This document shows positions 8,810 through 17,111 of a stretch of DNA of 64,000 nucleotides, one piece after another (the stretch's first letter is position 1; every line of letters starts with the position of its first letter). A program made the position numbers and the translations under genes. Origin of the DNA: Streptomyces sp. NBC_00249 (lineage in GTDB: Bacteria > Actinomycetota > Actinomycetes > Streptomycetales > Streptomycetaceae); the NCBI RefSeq assembly GCF_026342355.1, contig NZ_JAPEMV010000006.1, forward strand, positions 62,001 to 126,000, given 5' to 3'. Under the pieces are notes generated by a model, which saw only the letters and a list, made by a program, of their open reading frames with translations, was not told the DNA's origin and ran no database searches.

Positions 8810-8892
8810 GCCACCTGGCCGTTCGGCCGGGGTGGGGGTGGCCGTCCGGCCGAAGCGGCGGCCGGTCGCCCGCTGGTTGACTCGTAGAGGTC

Positions 8893-8919
8893 GAGGAAGG
8901 CGTGCAGGACGCCTTCCTC
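8893..8919. terminator. hairpin downstream of the kinase operon
   Basis: GAGGAAGGCGT - GCAGG - ACGCCTTCCTC, an 11-bp perfect stem with a 5-nt loop, 84 bp after the stop at 8809. There is no U-tract, as is common in Streptomyces. Probably a terminator for the kinase pair. Confidence 0.55.
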
Positions 8920-9002
8920 CACCCGCGCGGGTCACGTTCCAGCCGGCGATCACCCCAACCGGAGCGTGGCCGTCCCGTACCGGATCACGAGTCCGTGCGG
9001 GA

Positions 9003-9036
9003 GGCCCGCAGCCGCTTTGGGGAGTGGCTGCGGGCC
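9003..9036. terminator. convergent-gene terminator hairpin
   Basis: GGCCCGCAGCC - 12-nt loop - GGCTGCGGGCC, a perfect 11-bp stem in the convergent gap, followed on the plus strand by CTTTCG. It lies 33 bp beyond the stop of the minus-strand GNAT-AAA+ gene and likely serves both directions. Confidence 0.7.
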
Positions 9037-9068
9037 CTTTCGTCCCTCGCGCCCGGCGTTCGACCGGT

Positions 9069-10358
9069 TCAGAACCGCGCGTGCGCGGTGATGTCGGCCT
9101 CGAACTCCCCGGTCATCGCGGGGGTCACCGTCGGGCGGCACTGGGCGACGGCCGCCAGGTAGTCCCCGGTGGTCGCCCCGAGCTGCGCGGCCGCCGCGCC
9201 GCGTGCGCCCACCGCCTCCAGGTCCCGTTCGAAGGACACCTGCGCGGCGATCCGTGCGGCGTGCTCGATGTCGGCCGGGGTGAACAGTTCCGTCGCCGCC
9301 ACCAGGGCCGCCACGTCCACGTCCCCGCGCCCCGCCGTGTAGCGCCCCCAGATCGCGGCGCGGGCTCCGGCGTCGGGGGTGCCGATCGGGATCAGGTAGT
9401 CGAAGCGGCCCGGCCGCAGGAAGGCCGGGTCCAGGGAGCGGATGGAGTTGGTGGCGCAGACCAACAGCCGTTCGCCGCCCTCCCGGAAGCCGGGTATCAG
9501 CTTGAGCAGCTCGTTCGTCACCCCGTGCATCCCGCCGGGGTGGGCGGGCTCGGTGCGCACGGGCGCGATCTCCTCGACCTCGTCGATGAAGACGAGCACC
9601 CGCTCCAGTTCGGCGATCCGGGCGAAGGCGTCGCGCAGGGCCGTGGCCAGGTTCCCGCCGTCGGCGAGGCGGGAGGGCAGCAGTTCCACGAAGGGCCAGC
9701 CCAGCCGGGAGGCGATGGCGCGGGCGAAGGTGGTCTTGCCGGTGCCGGGCGGACCGAAGAGGGTGATGGCGCGCGGCGGCCGCACCCCGTGCGAGGCGGC
9801 CCGTTCGGGCTCCGCGAGCGGCAGCACCACGCGCCGCTCGATGAGGTCCTTCTCCTTCTCCATGCCGGCGACCTTCGCCCACAGGTCGCCCTGGAGGAAC
9901 CGGCCGCCGAGGTCGTCGAGGAGTCCGGCCGCCGGTCCGTGCAGCGGTTCGGTCTTCTCGAAGTAGGCGACGGCGGGCTGGCGGGTGTAGCCGGCGTTGA
10001 GCAGGCCCTCGCCCAGGAGGTCCTCCTCGGGCAGGACGTACGCGATCCGGCCGACGCGGGCCGCGATGAGCCTGCGCTCCAGCTCGACGAGGAGGGCGCT
10101 GGCCAGGCCCCGGCCGCGCCAGCCCGAGGCGATCGCGATGCGCATCACCCAGGCCCGCTCCCCCGTCACGCAGGCGAGGGCCGCGCCGATCGGGACGCCC
10201 TGGTGGACGGCGACCACGCAGGGCTGCCGGTCGGTGAGCGCGCTGATGCACTCGGCGAGGGAGAAGACGGACTCCTGGCCGAGTTCGGCCGTGGTGTCGA
10301 TCAGGTGGACCACCGCTGCGAGATCGCTCTCGCGGTAGTCGTGGATGAGCCAGTTCAC
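9069..10358 (-). CDS. GNAT acetyltransferase-AAA+ ATPase fusion protein
   Basis: 429 residues with two enzymes in one chain. Residues 1-150 are a GNAT fold, with the acetyl-CoA loop at about 75-92 (IAIASGWRGRGLASALL) and the C-terminal strands ending in GYTRQPAVAYFEK. Residues 155-425 are a classic AAA+ module: Walker A FGPPGTGKTT (201-210), Walker B VLVFIDEVEE (about 255-262), sensor CATNS, and RPGRFD preceding the arginine-finger region. The AAA+ part resembles the FtsH/CDC48 class rather than helicase loaders. The pairing suggests ATP-driven remodelling linked to acetylation, but no target is visible. It is monocistronic and divergent from the protease gene. Confidence 0.92.
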   Translation of the reverse strand: MNWLIHDYRESDLAAVVHLIDTTAELGQESVFSLAECISALTDRQPCVVAVHQGVPIGAALACVTGERAWVMRIAIASGWRGRGLASALLVELERRLIAARVGRIAYVLPEEDLLGEGLLNAGYTRQPAVAYFEKTEPLHGPAAGLLDDLGGRFLQGDLWAKVAGMEKEKDLIERRVVLPLAEPERAASHGVRPPRAITLFGPPGTGKTTFARAIASRLGWPFVELLPSRLADGGNLATALRDAFARIAELERVLVFIDEVEEIAPVRTEPAHPGGMHGVTNELLKLIPGFREGGERLLVCATNSIRSLDPAFLRPGRFDYLIPIGTPDAGARAAIWGRYTAGRGDVDVAALVAATELFTPADIEHAARIAAQVSFERDLEAVGARGAAAAQLGATTGDYLAAVAQCRPTVTPAMTGEFEADITAHARF

Positions 10359-10648
10359 CGGGTACCGCCCCTCGTTCGTGCTCCTGCGGCGAGGCTAGGG
10401 GCGGCCGGGCCCTGCCATCACGCTCCGCCGTGCACAACAGGCGGTCCGGAAACCGTCCGTGTCGTCCATAGACTGGTGCTTTCCGCCCGAACGCCTGGCC
10501 GCGGATCGCACCGCGTTCATGCCTTGCCACATACGCGCGGGTGTACGAACGCCGGGCGTGACGGTCCGGGCCCCGCCGGGACGGATTCACAGCTGATTCA
10601 TACGGAGTACCGGGCTCCGGACACAGTTTCGCCGGGGAGGCTCGGTGC

Positions 10649-11437
10649 ATGATCCAACGCAACCTCCCCCGACCGGCCGGCCGCTCCCGGGCCCGGCGGG
10701 CGTCCCGGATCCTGCTCGCGCTGACCGCGATGGCCGCGCTCGTGAGCGTGGACGTCCCGGACGCCGCGGCCGTGCCCCCGCTCGGTGTCACCGTCGAGGC
10801 CGTGCCCGACACGGCGGCGGACCGGGTGGGCGCCCTCTTCGCGGGCGGGCTGGACGGCGGGCACTTCTGCACCGCGTCCGTGGTGCGCAGCGCGGGCCGC
10901 GACCTGATCGCCACCGCCGCGCACTGCCTCGGCCATCCGGAGGGCACCGTGTTCGTGCCGGGCTACCGCGACGGGAAGGCCCCGTACGGGGTGTGGCGGC
11001 TGACCGGCGTACGGGTGTCCCCGGCCTGGACCGACGGCGTGGAACCCGACGCGGACCTGGCCTTCGCGACGCTCGCCCCGCTGGACGGCGTACGCGTCGA
11101 GGACGTCGTCGGGGGCTTCCCGGTCGCCGGGCGGCAGCCGGAGGCGGTGACGGTGACGGTCCTGGGCTACCCGAGCGCCCAGGAGGCCCCGCTGCGCTGC
11201 GCGAACACCACCAGCCTGTTCACGGACACCCAGCGGCGCATCGACTGTCCCGAGCTGAGCGGGGGCACCAGCGGCAGCCCGTGGCTGGCGGGCGGCGCGC
11301 TCGCCGGGGTCCTCGGCGGGTACGAGGGCGGCGGCACCGTCCCGGAGGTCTCCTACAGCGCGGTGATGGGCGACGCGGCGCTGGAGCTCTACCGGGAGGC
11401 GGCGGGCGGGGCGGGCGGGGCGGGCGGGGCGGGCTAA
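10649..11437 (+). CDS. secreted trypsin-like serine protease
   Basis: 262 residues. An Arg-rich N-terminus and hydrophobic core (ILLALTAMAALVSV) ending in DAAAVPP look like a Sec or Tat-like signal peptide cleaved near residue 45. The chymotrypsin triad is complete: His in IATAAHCLG, Asp in PDADLAFATL, Ser in SGGTSGSPW. The chain ends in a Gly-Ala repeat (GGAGGAGGAG). Expected to be an extracellular or cell-wall peptidase. GGGGAGG sits 8 bp before the ATG, a strong ribosome binding site. TAA stop. Confidence 0.93.
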   Translation: MIQRNLPRPAGRSRARRASRILLALTAMAALVSVDVPDAAAVPPLGVTVEAVPDTAADRVGALFAGGLDGGHFCTASVVRSAGRDLIATAAHCLGHPEGTVFVPGYRDGKAPYGVWRLTGVRVSPAWTDGVEPDADLAFATLAPLDGVRVEDVVGGFPVAGRQPEAVTVTVLGYPSAQEAPLRCANTTSLFTDTQRRIDCPELSGGTSGSPWLAGGALAGVLGGYEGGGTVPEVSYSAVMGDAALELYREAAGGAGGAGGAG

Positions 11438-11543
11438 GCCGGCGGGGGTTCGGCGCTCCACTCGATCGGTCTCCAGCAGGCGGCCCCGGGCGCGGACGTC
11501 CCGTCCCCCGCTCCGGGGCCGGGGAACCCCGGGGGCGGCGGGC

Positions 11544-12029
11544 CTACTCGGCGATCTCGGCCGGTGCCGCGAACCAGGTCGGCGCGTCCTGCTGGGCGCG
11601 GCGGATGCGGTCCACGGCGAAGGGCTCCAGCGGGGGCAGGGAGTCCGGTTCGAACCAGGCCACCTCCAGCAGCTCCCCGTCGGCGGGGCGGGCCTCGCCG
11701 CCGGTGGCCCGGCAGCGGAAGGTGATGTCCTGGAACTGGCAGACGTCGCCGTTGGGGTAGGTGATCGGTTCGAGCATCTGCACGAGGACGACCCGTTCGG
11801 GCACGCACCGCACGGCCGTCTCCTCGTACACCTCGCGCACCGCCGTGTCGGCGGGCTGCTCCCCCGGTTCGGCGATGCCGCCCACGACGGACCACCGTCC
11901 GGTGTCGGCCCGTCGGCCGAGGAGCACGCGGCCCTGGTCGTCGAGGACGATGGCGGTGACGCCGGGGAGCAGCAGCAGCTGCTGTCCGGCGCCCGCCCGG
12001 ATGGCACGGATGAAATCGGGTGTGGTCAT
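11544..12029 (-). CDS. NUDIX hydrolase
   Basis: 161 residues. The NUDIX box is intact (GIAEPGEQPADTAVREVYEE plus TAV), with glutamates in REVYEE. The N-terminal strand LLLLPGVTAIVLDDQGRVLLGRR and GRWSVVGG are typical of the ADP-ribose/MutT-like class. It ends 107 bp from the protease stop (convergent) and starts 9 bp downstream of the lnt stop on the same strand, so it may be carried on the lnt transcript. Substrate not predictable. Confidence 0.9.
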   Translation of the reverse strand: MTTPDFIRAIRAGAGQQLLLLPGVTAIVLDDQGRVLLGRRADTGRWSVVGGIAEPGEQPADTAVREVYEETAVRCVPERVVLVQMLEPITYPNGDVCQFQDITFRCRATGGEARPADGELLEVAWFEPDSLPPLEPFAVDRIRRAQQDAPTWFAAPAEIAE

Positions 12030-12038
12030 GCCCCGACC

Positions 12039-13688
12039 CTACGAGGCCGAGCCCGCCCGGCGGCGCGCGCGGATCCGGCGGAGGAGGACGGCGCCGAGGC
12101 CACCGGCGGCGAGCAGCAGCAGCGCGTACTCGGGCAGCGGGCCGAAGCGGGTGGCGGGGGTCTGCGTGGAGCGCAGCGGGATCTCGGCGACCAGCGCGTC
12201 GGCGGTGAACATCTTCGTCTGCGAGACGACCGAGCCGTCGGGCCGGATGACCGCGCTGACGCCGCTGGTGACGGGGACGAGGACGGTCCGGCTGTGCTCG
12301 ACCGCGCGGATCCGGTCCATGGCGAGCTGCTGGTAGGTCATCTCGGTCCGGCCGAAGGTGGCGTTGTTGCTGGGGACCGCGATGACCTGGGCGCCGGCCT
12401 CGACGGTGGAGCGGACCGCGTCGTCGAAGGCGGCCTCGTAGCAGGTGACCATGCCGACGCCGGTGCCCGCCATGTCGAAGACTCCGGGCTCCTTGCCGGG
12501 TCCGAAGTCGCGGCGGACCCGGTCGACGTCGGAGCTGAAGAGCCGGACGAAGGAGCGCATCGGGATCCGCTCCCCGAAGGGCTGGATCTTGCGCTTGTCG
12601 TAGGTGTCCGTGGGGCCCTTGACCGGGTCCCACAGGATCATCGTGTTGCGCAGCGGCCCGGTCTCGGGGGCGAGGACGGAGCCGATGGCGACGGGTACGC
12701 CGATGGCCTTGACCGCGTTGTCGATGACGGCGTAGGCGTCGGGCTGGGTGTAGGGGTCGATGTCGGAGGAGTTCTCCGGCCAGACGACGAAGTCGGGCTT
12801 GGGGGCGCGGCCCGCCTTGACGTCCTGGGCGAGCTGGACGGTGCGGTTCGCGTGATTGTCCAGGACCTGGCGGCGCTGGGCGTTGAAGTCGAAGCCGGCG
12901 CGCGGGACGTTGCCCTGGATGACGGCGGCCACGGCGGTTCCGTCCTCGGCGGCGTCGGAGACCAGCGGGCGGGCGGCGAGGGCCACGCCGACCGGGGCGG
13001 CGACGGCGAGGGCGGCGAGCGCGGCGGTGCTGCGGCCGGGGTGGTGGCGGACGGTGCGCGCGAGCTCGTACAGCCCGAAACCGCACAGGGCGACGGCGAA
13101 GGAGAGCAGCGGGGTGCCGCCGAGCGCGGCGAGCGGGACGAGGACGCCGTCGGCCTGGCCGAAGGCCAGCTTGCCCCAGGCGAAGCCGCCGAAGGGGGCC
13201 CGGGCGCGCAGGGCCTCGTCCGCGACCCAGACGGCGGCGGCCCACAGCGGCCAGGCGGGCAGCCGGCTGACGAGGGCGATGCCGAGGCCGGCGAGGCCGA
13301 TCAGGAGGGCCTCGAGGGCGACGAGCGCCAGCCACGGGACGGGGCCGACGCCCTCGCTGGTCCAGACGAGGAGCGGCAGCAGGTACCCGAGGCCGAAGAG
13401 GGCGCCGAGGCCGAAGCCCGCGCGGGCGCGGCGGCCGCGCAGGCAGCCGGCGAGCAGGGCGAGGGCGAAGGGGGCCAGCCACCACAGCGGGCGGGGCGGG
13501 AAGCTGACGTACAGCAGCACTCCGGCGAGGGCGGCGAGGACGGCACGCACCGCCCAGGCGCCCTTGCGCGGCCCGGGGGCGGTGCCTTCGGAGGCTGCTG
13601 TTTCGGTGGCGGTCCCGGGGTCCGCCTCGGCTCGGTCGGCGGGCCGCTGCGGCTCGCTCCCGGCGGCGCGGGTGACACTGCTGCTCAT
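12039..13688 (-). CDS. lnt: apolipoprotein N-acyltransferase
   Basis: 549 residues. It transfers a fatty acyl chain from phospholipid to the N-terminal cysteine of lipoproteins in the cytoplasmic membrane. A hydrophilic lead of about 55 residues is followed by six or seven N-terminal spans and a nitrilase-like domain from about 255. The catalytic triad is visible: Glu in VWPENSS (about 304), Lys in KRKIQPFGE (about 366) and Cys in TCYEAAF (about 414). A last membrane span (LLLAAGGLGAVLL) precedes a basic tail. ATG 13688 is used; the longer frame continues antisense through the next gene. Confidence 0.94.
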   Translation of the reverse strand: MSSSVTRAAGSEPQRPADRAEADPGTATETAASEGTAPGPRKGAWAVRAVLAALAGVLLYVSFPPRPLWWLAPFALALLAGCLRGRRARAGFGLGALFGLGYLLPLLVWTSEGVGPVPWLALVALEALLIGLAGLGIALVSRLPAWPLWAAAVWVADEALRARAPFGGFAWGKLAFGQADGVLVPLAALGGTPLLSFAVALCGFGLYELARTVRHHPGRSTAALAALAVAAPVGVALAARPLVSDAAEDGTAVAAVIQGNVPRAGFDFNAQRRQVLDNHANRTVQLAQDVKAGRAPKPDFVVWPENSSDIDPYTQPDAYAVIDNAVKAIGVPVAIGSVLAPETGPLRNTMILWDPVKGPTDTYDKRKIQPFGERIPMRSFVRLFSSDVDRVRRDFGPGKEPGVFDMAGTGVGMVTCYEAAFDDAVRSTVEAGAQVIAVPSNNATFGRTEMTYQQLAMDRIRAVEHSRTVLVPVTSGVSAVIRPDGSVVSQTKMFTADALVAEIPLRSTQTPATRFGPLPEYALLLLAAGGLGAVLLRRIRARRRAGSAS

Positions 13689-13758
13689 CTGGCGGAGTGT
13701 ACGTCCCCGCACCCCAAGGACCGGTAAGGAGCCGCCGGGCCCCGGCCGGGAGCTGGGC

Positions 13759-14274
13759 CTAGCGGGCGAGGGTGCGCAGGTGGGCGCGGATGACGCGGAC
13801 CGCGTTCTCGGCGTCGTCGACGGTGACCGTGAACAGTTTGCCGTCGCCGAGCCGCAGCTCCAGGCCTTCGCCACGGCGGACGATCACCGCCGTGCCCTTG
13901 TCGGGGCGCCAGCGGTAGCCCCAGCCGCCCCAGTGCTGGGGGGTGACCTTGGGGAGGAACTCGGCGGAGGTCACCTCGTCGAGGGGGATGCGCCGGCGCG
14001 GCACGCCGACGTAGCCGCAGCGCACCTCCACGGCCTCGGCGTCCACGGTGACGGACACGTGCACGAAGGCGAGGGTCCCGTAGAGGATGAGCAGTCCCGC
14101 GGCGAGGCAGCCGATCACCGCCATGAGCAGCGGAGCGATGCCGGAGGTCCAGGCGTAGTCGACGGCGAGCTCGATTCCGAGCGCCAGGCAGGCGGCACCG
14201 GCCACGGCGAGCAGCCACTGCACCCGGTTGGAGGCCCGGCCCGTCCAGAGCGGGCCCGGGGGGTGAACCGTCAT
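13759..14274 (-). CDS. two-span membrane protein with PH-like domain
   Basis: 171 residues. Two adjacent spans (about 20-40 and 45-65) are followed by a strand-rich domain of about 100 residues with the bacterial PH-like pattern: VSVTVDAEAVEVRCG, RRIPLDEVTSAEF, GTAVIVRRGEGLELRLGDG, and a final helix DDAENAVRVIRAHL. Such proteins are common in actinomycetes and uncharacterised. GTG at 14310 would add 12 residues; ATG 14274 is preferred but neither has a strong ribosome binding site. It lies 70 bp upstream of lnt on the same strand. Confidence 0.8.
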   Translation of the reverse strand: MTVHPPGPLWTGRASNRVQWLLAVAGAACLALGIELAVDYAWTSGIAPLLMAVIGCLAAGLLILYGTLAFVHVSVTVDAEAVEVRCGYVGVPRRRIPLDEVTSAEFLPKVTPQHWGGWGYRWRPDKGTAVIVRRGEGLELRLGDGKLFTVTVDDAENAVRVIRAHLRTLAR

Positions 14275-14352
14275 GTCCAGCAGCGTACTCACGTTCCGGA
14301 TCCGCGCCACCGTCCCTGCGCCACTCGGAGCAGCACCCCCTGCGGGCGGGCC

Positions 14353-15411
14353 TCAGCCGGGCAGCAGCCTGAGGAGGGCGTCGCGCAGGGCGGGGCGGCG
14401 GCCGGTGATGAAGCGGTGCAGGTTCCGGGAGCCGAAGGCGACGCGCTGCGCGCTGCGGCGGCGCTCGGCGTCGTAGGCGCGCAGCGCGGCCGGCAGCCCG
14501 GCCCGGCCGTGGGCGGCGACGGCGCGGGTGAGGGCCTCGGCGTCGAGGAGGGCGGTGCAGGCGCCCTGTCCGAGGTTGGGGGTCATGGCGTGGGCGGCGT
14601 CGCCGACGAGGGCGGTGCGGCCGCCGGTGACGAAGGTGGGGAGGGCGGGGTGGAGGTGGCGCATCTCGTACCGGATCCAGGTCGCGGGGTCGGTGCCGTC
14701 GAGCAGGCGCGGGATCGGGTCGTGCCAGCCGGCGAAGGCGGCCCGTACGTCCCCGGCCGTGGTGGCCTCGGGGACGGCGGCGTACCAGTTGGTGCGGCCG
14801 GGCTCGACGGGGGTCATGCCGAAGAACCGGCCGCGGCCCCAGGTCTCGCTGTAGGTCCCCGTCTCGAAGCCGGCGATGCCGATCCAGGCGACCGTGCCGA
14901 CGGCGCGGACCGCGCTGCCTCCGCCGAAGCGGGAGGTGCGCACGGTGCTGTTGATGCCGTCGGCGCCGACGAGCAGGTCGGCGTCCTCGACGGAGCCGGG
15001 ATCGGTGAGGCGCTGCCCGTACGCGACGGGCGGGCCGCCGAGGCGGTCGAGTTCGGCGAGCAGGGCGTCGATCAGGTGGGGGCGGGAGACGAGGAGTTCG
15101 GGGCGGCCCGCCTTGCGCTCGACGCGTTCGAGGGGGAGGGCGGCGAGCACGGTGCCGTCCGGGCGGCGGATGTGGGCGTGCCGGTACGGGACGGCCCGCG
15201 CGCGCAGGGCGGCGCCGAGGCCGAGGCGGTCGAGGGCGGTCTGGGCGGTGGGGTGGATACCGAAGGCCGTGCCGTAGCGCTCGGGGGCGGTCCGGCGTTC
15301 GAGTACGGTCACGGACCAGCCCGCGCGGCGCAGCCCCACGGCGGTGGCGAGCCCGCCGACGCCCGCGCCGACCACGACGGCGCGGCCGGTTTCACTGTCT
15401 CCGATTCTCAT
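14353..15411 (-). CDS. FAD-dependent monooxygenase (PHBH-type)
   Basis: 352 residues. It shows the three flavin motifs of group A aromatic hydroxylases: GxGxxG in VVVGAGVGGLATAVGL with acid ELRR-like VLERR, the DG motif LLVGADGINSTVR, and GD in GRTALVGDAAHAMTPNLGQG. It is slightly short for the family. It is transcribed divergently from a TetR gene across a 125-bp gap holding a tandem operator array, so this is the likely target of that repressor. Substrate unknown; xenobiotic or antibiotic modification is a reasonable guess. Confidence 0.93.
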   Translation of the reverse strand: MRIGDSETGRAVVVGAGVGGLATAVGLRRAGWSVTVLERRTAPERYGTAFGIHPTAQTALDRLGLGAALRARAVPYRHAHIRRPDGTVLAALPLERVERKAGRPELLVSRPHLIDALLAELDRLGGPPVAYGQRLTDPGSVEDADLLVGADGINSTVRTSRFGGGSAVRAVGTVAWIGIAGFETGTYSETWGRGRFFGMTPVEPGRTNWYAAVPEATTAGDVRAAFAGWHDPIPRLLDGTDPATWIRYEMRHLHPALPTFVTGGRTALVGDAAHAMTPNLGQGACTALLDAEALTRAVAAHGRAGLPAALRAYDAERRRSAQRVAFGSRNLHRFITGRRPALRDALLRLLPG

Positions 15412-15482
15412 GGCGTGCCCCTCGATCCCTCACTCCGGTTTCCCCGGACGGACGTACGGAACCTCGGCACCACGAGCATTTC

Positions 15483-15524
15483 ACCACAGCCGTGGTACCC
15501 CATCTGTGGTACCACGATTGTGGT
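15483..15524. promoter_or_regulatory. triple tandem 14-bp palindromic operator (ACCAC-N4-GTGGT)
   Basis: Three contiguous 14-bp units: ACCACAGCCGTGGT (15483-15496), ACCCCATCTGTGGT (15497-15510, one arm mismatch) and ACCACGATTGTGGT (15511-15524). The junction of units 2 and 3 also makes the palindrome GTGGTACCAC (15506-15515). The array ends 12 bp before the GTG of the TetR gene and lies 72 bp upstream of the monooxygenase ATG. Each unit is a TetR-sized inverted repeat, so this is very likely the autoregulatory operator controlling both genes. Confidence 0.8.
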
Positions 15525-15536
15525 TATGCTGGCAAG

Positions 15537-16127
15537 GTGAATCAGGACCGCAGGGACCGGCTGCGCGACGCGGCGATGACAGTGCTGGCGGAAGCGGGCG
15601 GGCGCGGGCTGACCCACCGGGCCGTCGACGCCGCGGCAGCGGTACCGCTGGGCACGGCCAAGAACTACTTCCCGAACCGCGACGCCCTGCTGCGCGCCGT
15701 GGCGGAGCGCTGCGTGGAGCGGTACCGGGAGCTCGCCGCCGGCCTGGCGGGGACCGGGCCGGGACCGTCCGGGCGGGCGGAGCTGGCGGCCTTCCTCGCC
15801 GGCCTGCTGCGCGACGTCGCCGGGCCCGGCCGGCCGCGCCTGCTGGCCTACCTGGAGCTCCAGACCGAAGCCACCCGGCGGCCGTGGCTGGCCGCGCTGC
15901 TGGACCCGATCGGCGCCGCCGACTTCGCGGCGTACGGCCATCTCCTCGCCGGGGCCGGACTCCCGGCCGGACCGGAGCGGGCCCGCGCCCTGACCCTCGC
16001 CCTGCACGGGGCGATCCCGCACCTGCTCGCCGGTGCCCCGCAGACCCTGGCCGCGGCCGGGCTGGAGGACCTGGAAGGGTTCACGCGCCGGGTCCTGGAC
16101 ACCGTCTGCCCGGGGAACGAAGCGTGA
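15537..16127 (+). CDS. TetR-family transcriptional regulator
   Basis: 196 residues. The N-terminal helix-turn-helix runs over about 5-50 (RLRDAAMTVLAEAGGRGLTH ... VPLGTAKNYFPNRDALLRAV), where TAKNYFPNR is the recognition helix and its tail. A ligand-binding all-helical C-domain follows. GTG 15537 is chosen because the upstream GTG at 15492 lies inside the operator array. It overlaps the next gene by 4 bp (GTGA). Expected to repress itself and the divergent monooxygenase until a ligand binds. Confidence 0.9.
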   Translation: MNQDRRDRLRDAAMTVLAEAGGRGLTHRAVDAAAAVPLGTAKNYFPNRDALLRAVAERCVERYRELAAGLAGTGPGPSGRAELAAFLAGLLRDVAGPGRPRLLAYLELQTEATRRPWLAALLDPIGAADFAAYGHLLAGAGLPAGPERARALTLALHGAIPHLLAGAPQTLAAAGLEDLEGFTRRVLDTVCPGNEA

Positions 16128-17068
16128 CCGGCCGGCTCGACCGGGCCGTCGGGGCCGTCCTGGGCTCGGCGGCGGGCGACGCGCTGGGCGCGCCCTACGA
16201 GTTCGGACCGGCCGGTGAACTGACCGCACGGGGACGGGAGATGCTCAGCGGCGGCGGCTGGGACCCCGGCGAGGCCACGGACGACACACAGATGGCGGTC
16301 CTGGTCGGGGAATCGCTGCTGGAGTGCGGCGGCCTCGAACTGCCCGACGTCTTCCGGCGGTTCCAGCGCTGGGCGGCCGGACAGCCCAAGGACATCGGCC
16401 TGCAGACCGAGGACGTACTGTCCAGCGGCGAACCCTGGGACCTCGCGGCCGCCCTGCACTTCCAGGTCAACGCGCGGGCGGCGGGCAACGGTTCCCTGAT
16501 GCGGGCCTCGACCTCGGCGGTGTACTTCGCCCCCGCCGGACGGGAGGCCACCATGGACGCCGCCCGGCGGATCGCGGCCCTCACCCACGGCGACCGGGCC
16601 GCCTGGGAGGGCACCGCCGTCCTGCACGAGCTGGTACGGACCGCCCTGGACGGAGACGACCCTCTGTCCGCGCTCCCCGCGGCGCTCGATGCGCTGGACC
16701 CGGACCACCGCGAGCGCTACGCCCGCGTCCTCGACCCGGCCTGGCACCCGGACCTGGCCACCGAGTTCAACGGGGCGGTGTGGCCCTGCCTCGGCTCGGC
16801 GGTGTGGGCGCTGCGCACCACCACCGGGTTCGCGCAGGCCGTACGGGCCGCCGTGGACCTGGGCGGCGACACCGACACCGTCGCGGCCGTGACGGGCACC
16901 CTGGCCGGTGCGGTGTACGGCCAGGGTGCGGTCCCCGAGGAGTGGACGGGCCCGCTGCACGTGCCCCTGCCCGGGTTCGGCGACCGGGTCCTGGACGCGG
17001 GAGCACTGCGCGCCCTGGCCCACCGGCTCGACGAAGCGGGCTCCCGCGCCGCGGCCGGGCCCGGCTGA
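16124..17068 (+). CDS. ADP-ribosylglycohydrolase family protein
   Basis: 314 residues, single DraG/ARH-like domain. The metal-binding motifs are present: GSAAGDALGAPYEFG near the start, EATDDTQMAVLV (the two Asp of the TDDT motif), and near the end DLGGDTDTVAAVTGTLAGA (GGDTDT). These coordinate the binuclear Mg centre that hydrolyses ADP-ribose-protein bonds or related substrates. The GTG start overlaps the TetR stop (GTGA), implying coupled translation, though a link to the monooxygenase is not obvious. Confidence 0.93.
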   Translation: MTGRLDRAVGAVLGSAAGDALGAPYEFGPAGELTARGREMLSGGGWDPGEATDDTQMAVLVGESLLECGGLELPDVFRRFQRWAAGQPKDIGLQTEDVLSSGEPWDLAAALHFQVNARAAGNGSLMRASTSAVYFAPAGREATMDAARRIAALTHGDRAAWEGTAVLHELVRTALDGDDPLSALPAALDALDPDHRERYARVLDPAWHPDLATEFNGAVWPCLGSAVWALRTTTGFAQAVRAAVDLGGDTDTVAAVTGTLAGAVYGQGAVPEEWTGPLHVPLPGFGDRVLDAGALRALAHRLDEAGSRAAAGPG

Positions 17069-17111
17069 GGGGCTGCGCCCGGGAGCCCCGGACGCCCCGG
17101 ACGCCCCGGGG

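Noticed and set aside
15492..15536. Upstream GTG start for the TetR gene
   Set aside because: It lies inside the palindromic operator array and adds residues unlike TetR N-termini.
12294..15540. Long plus-strand frames opposite lnt and the monooxygenase
   Set aside because: No domains and Gly/Ala/Arg-only composition; the minus strand has lnt and flavin motifs.
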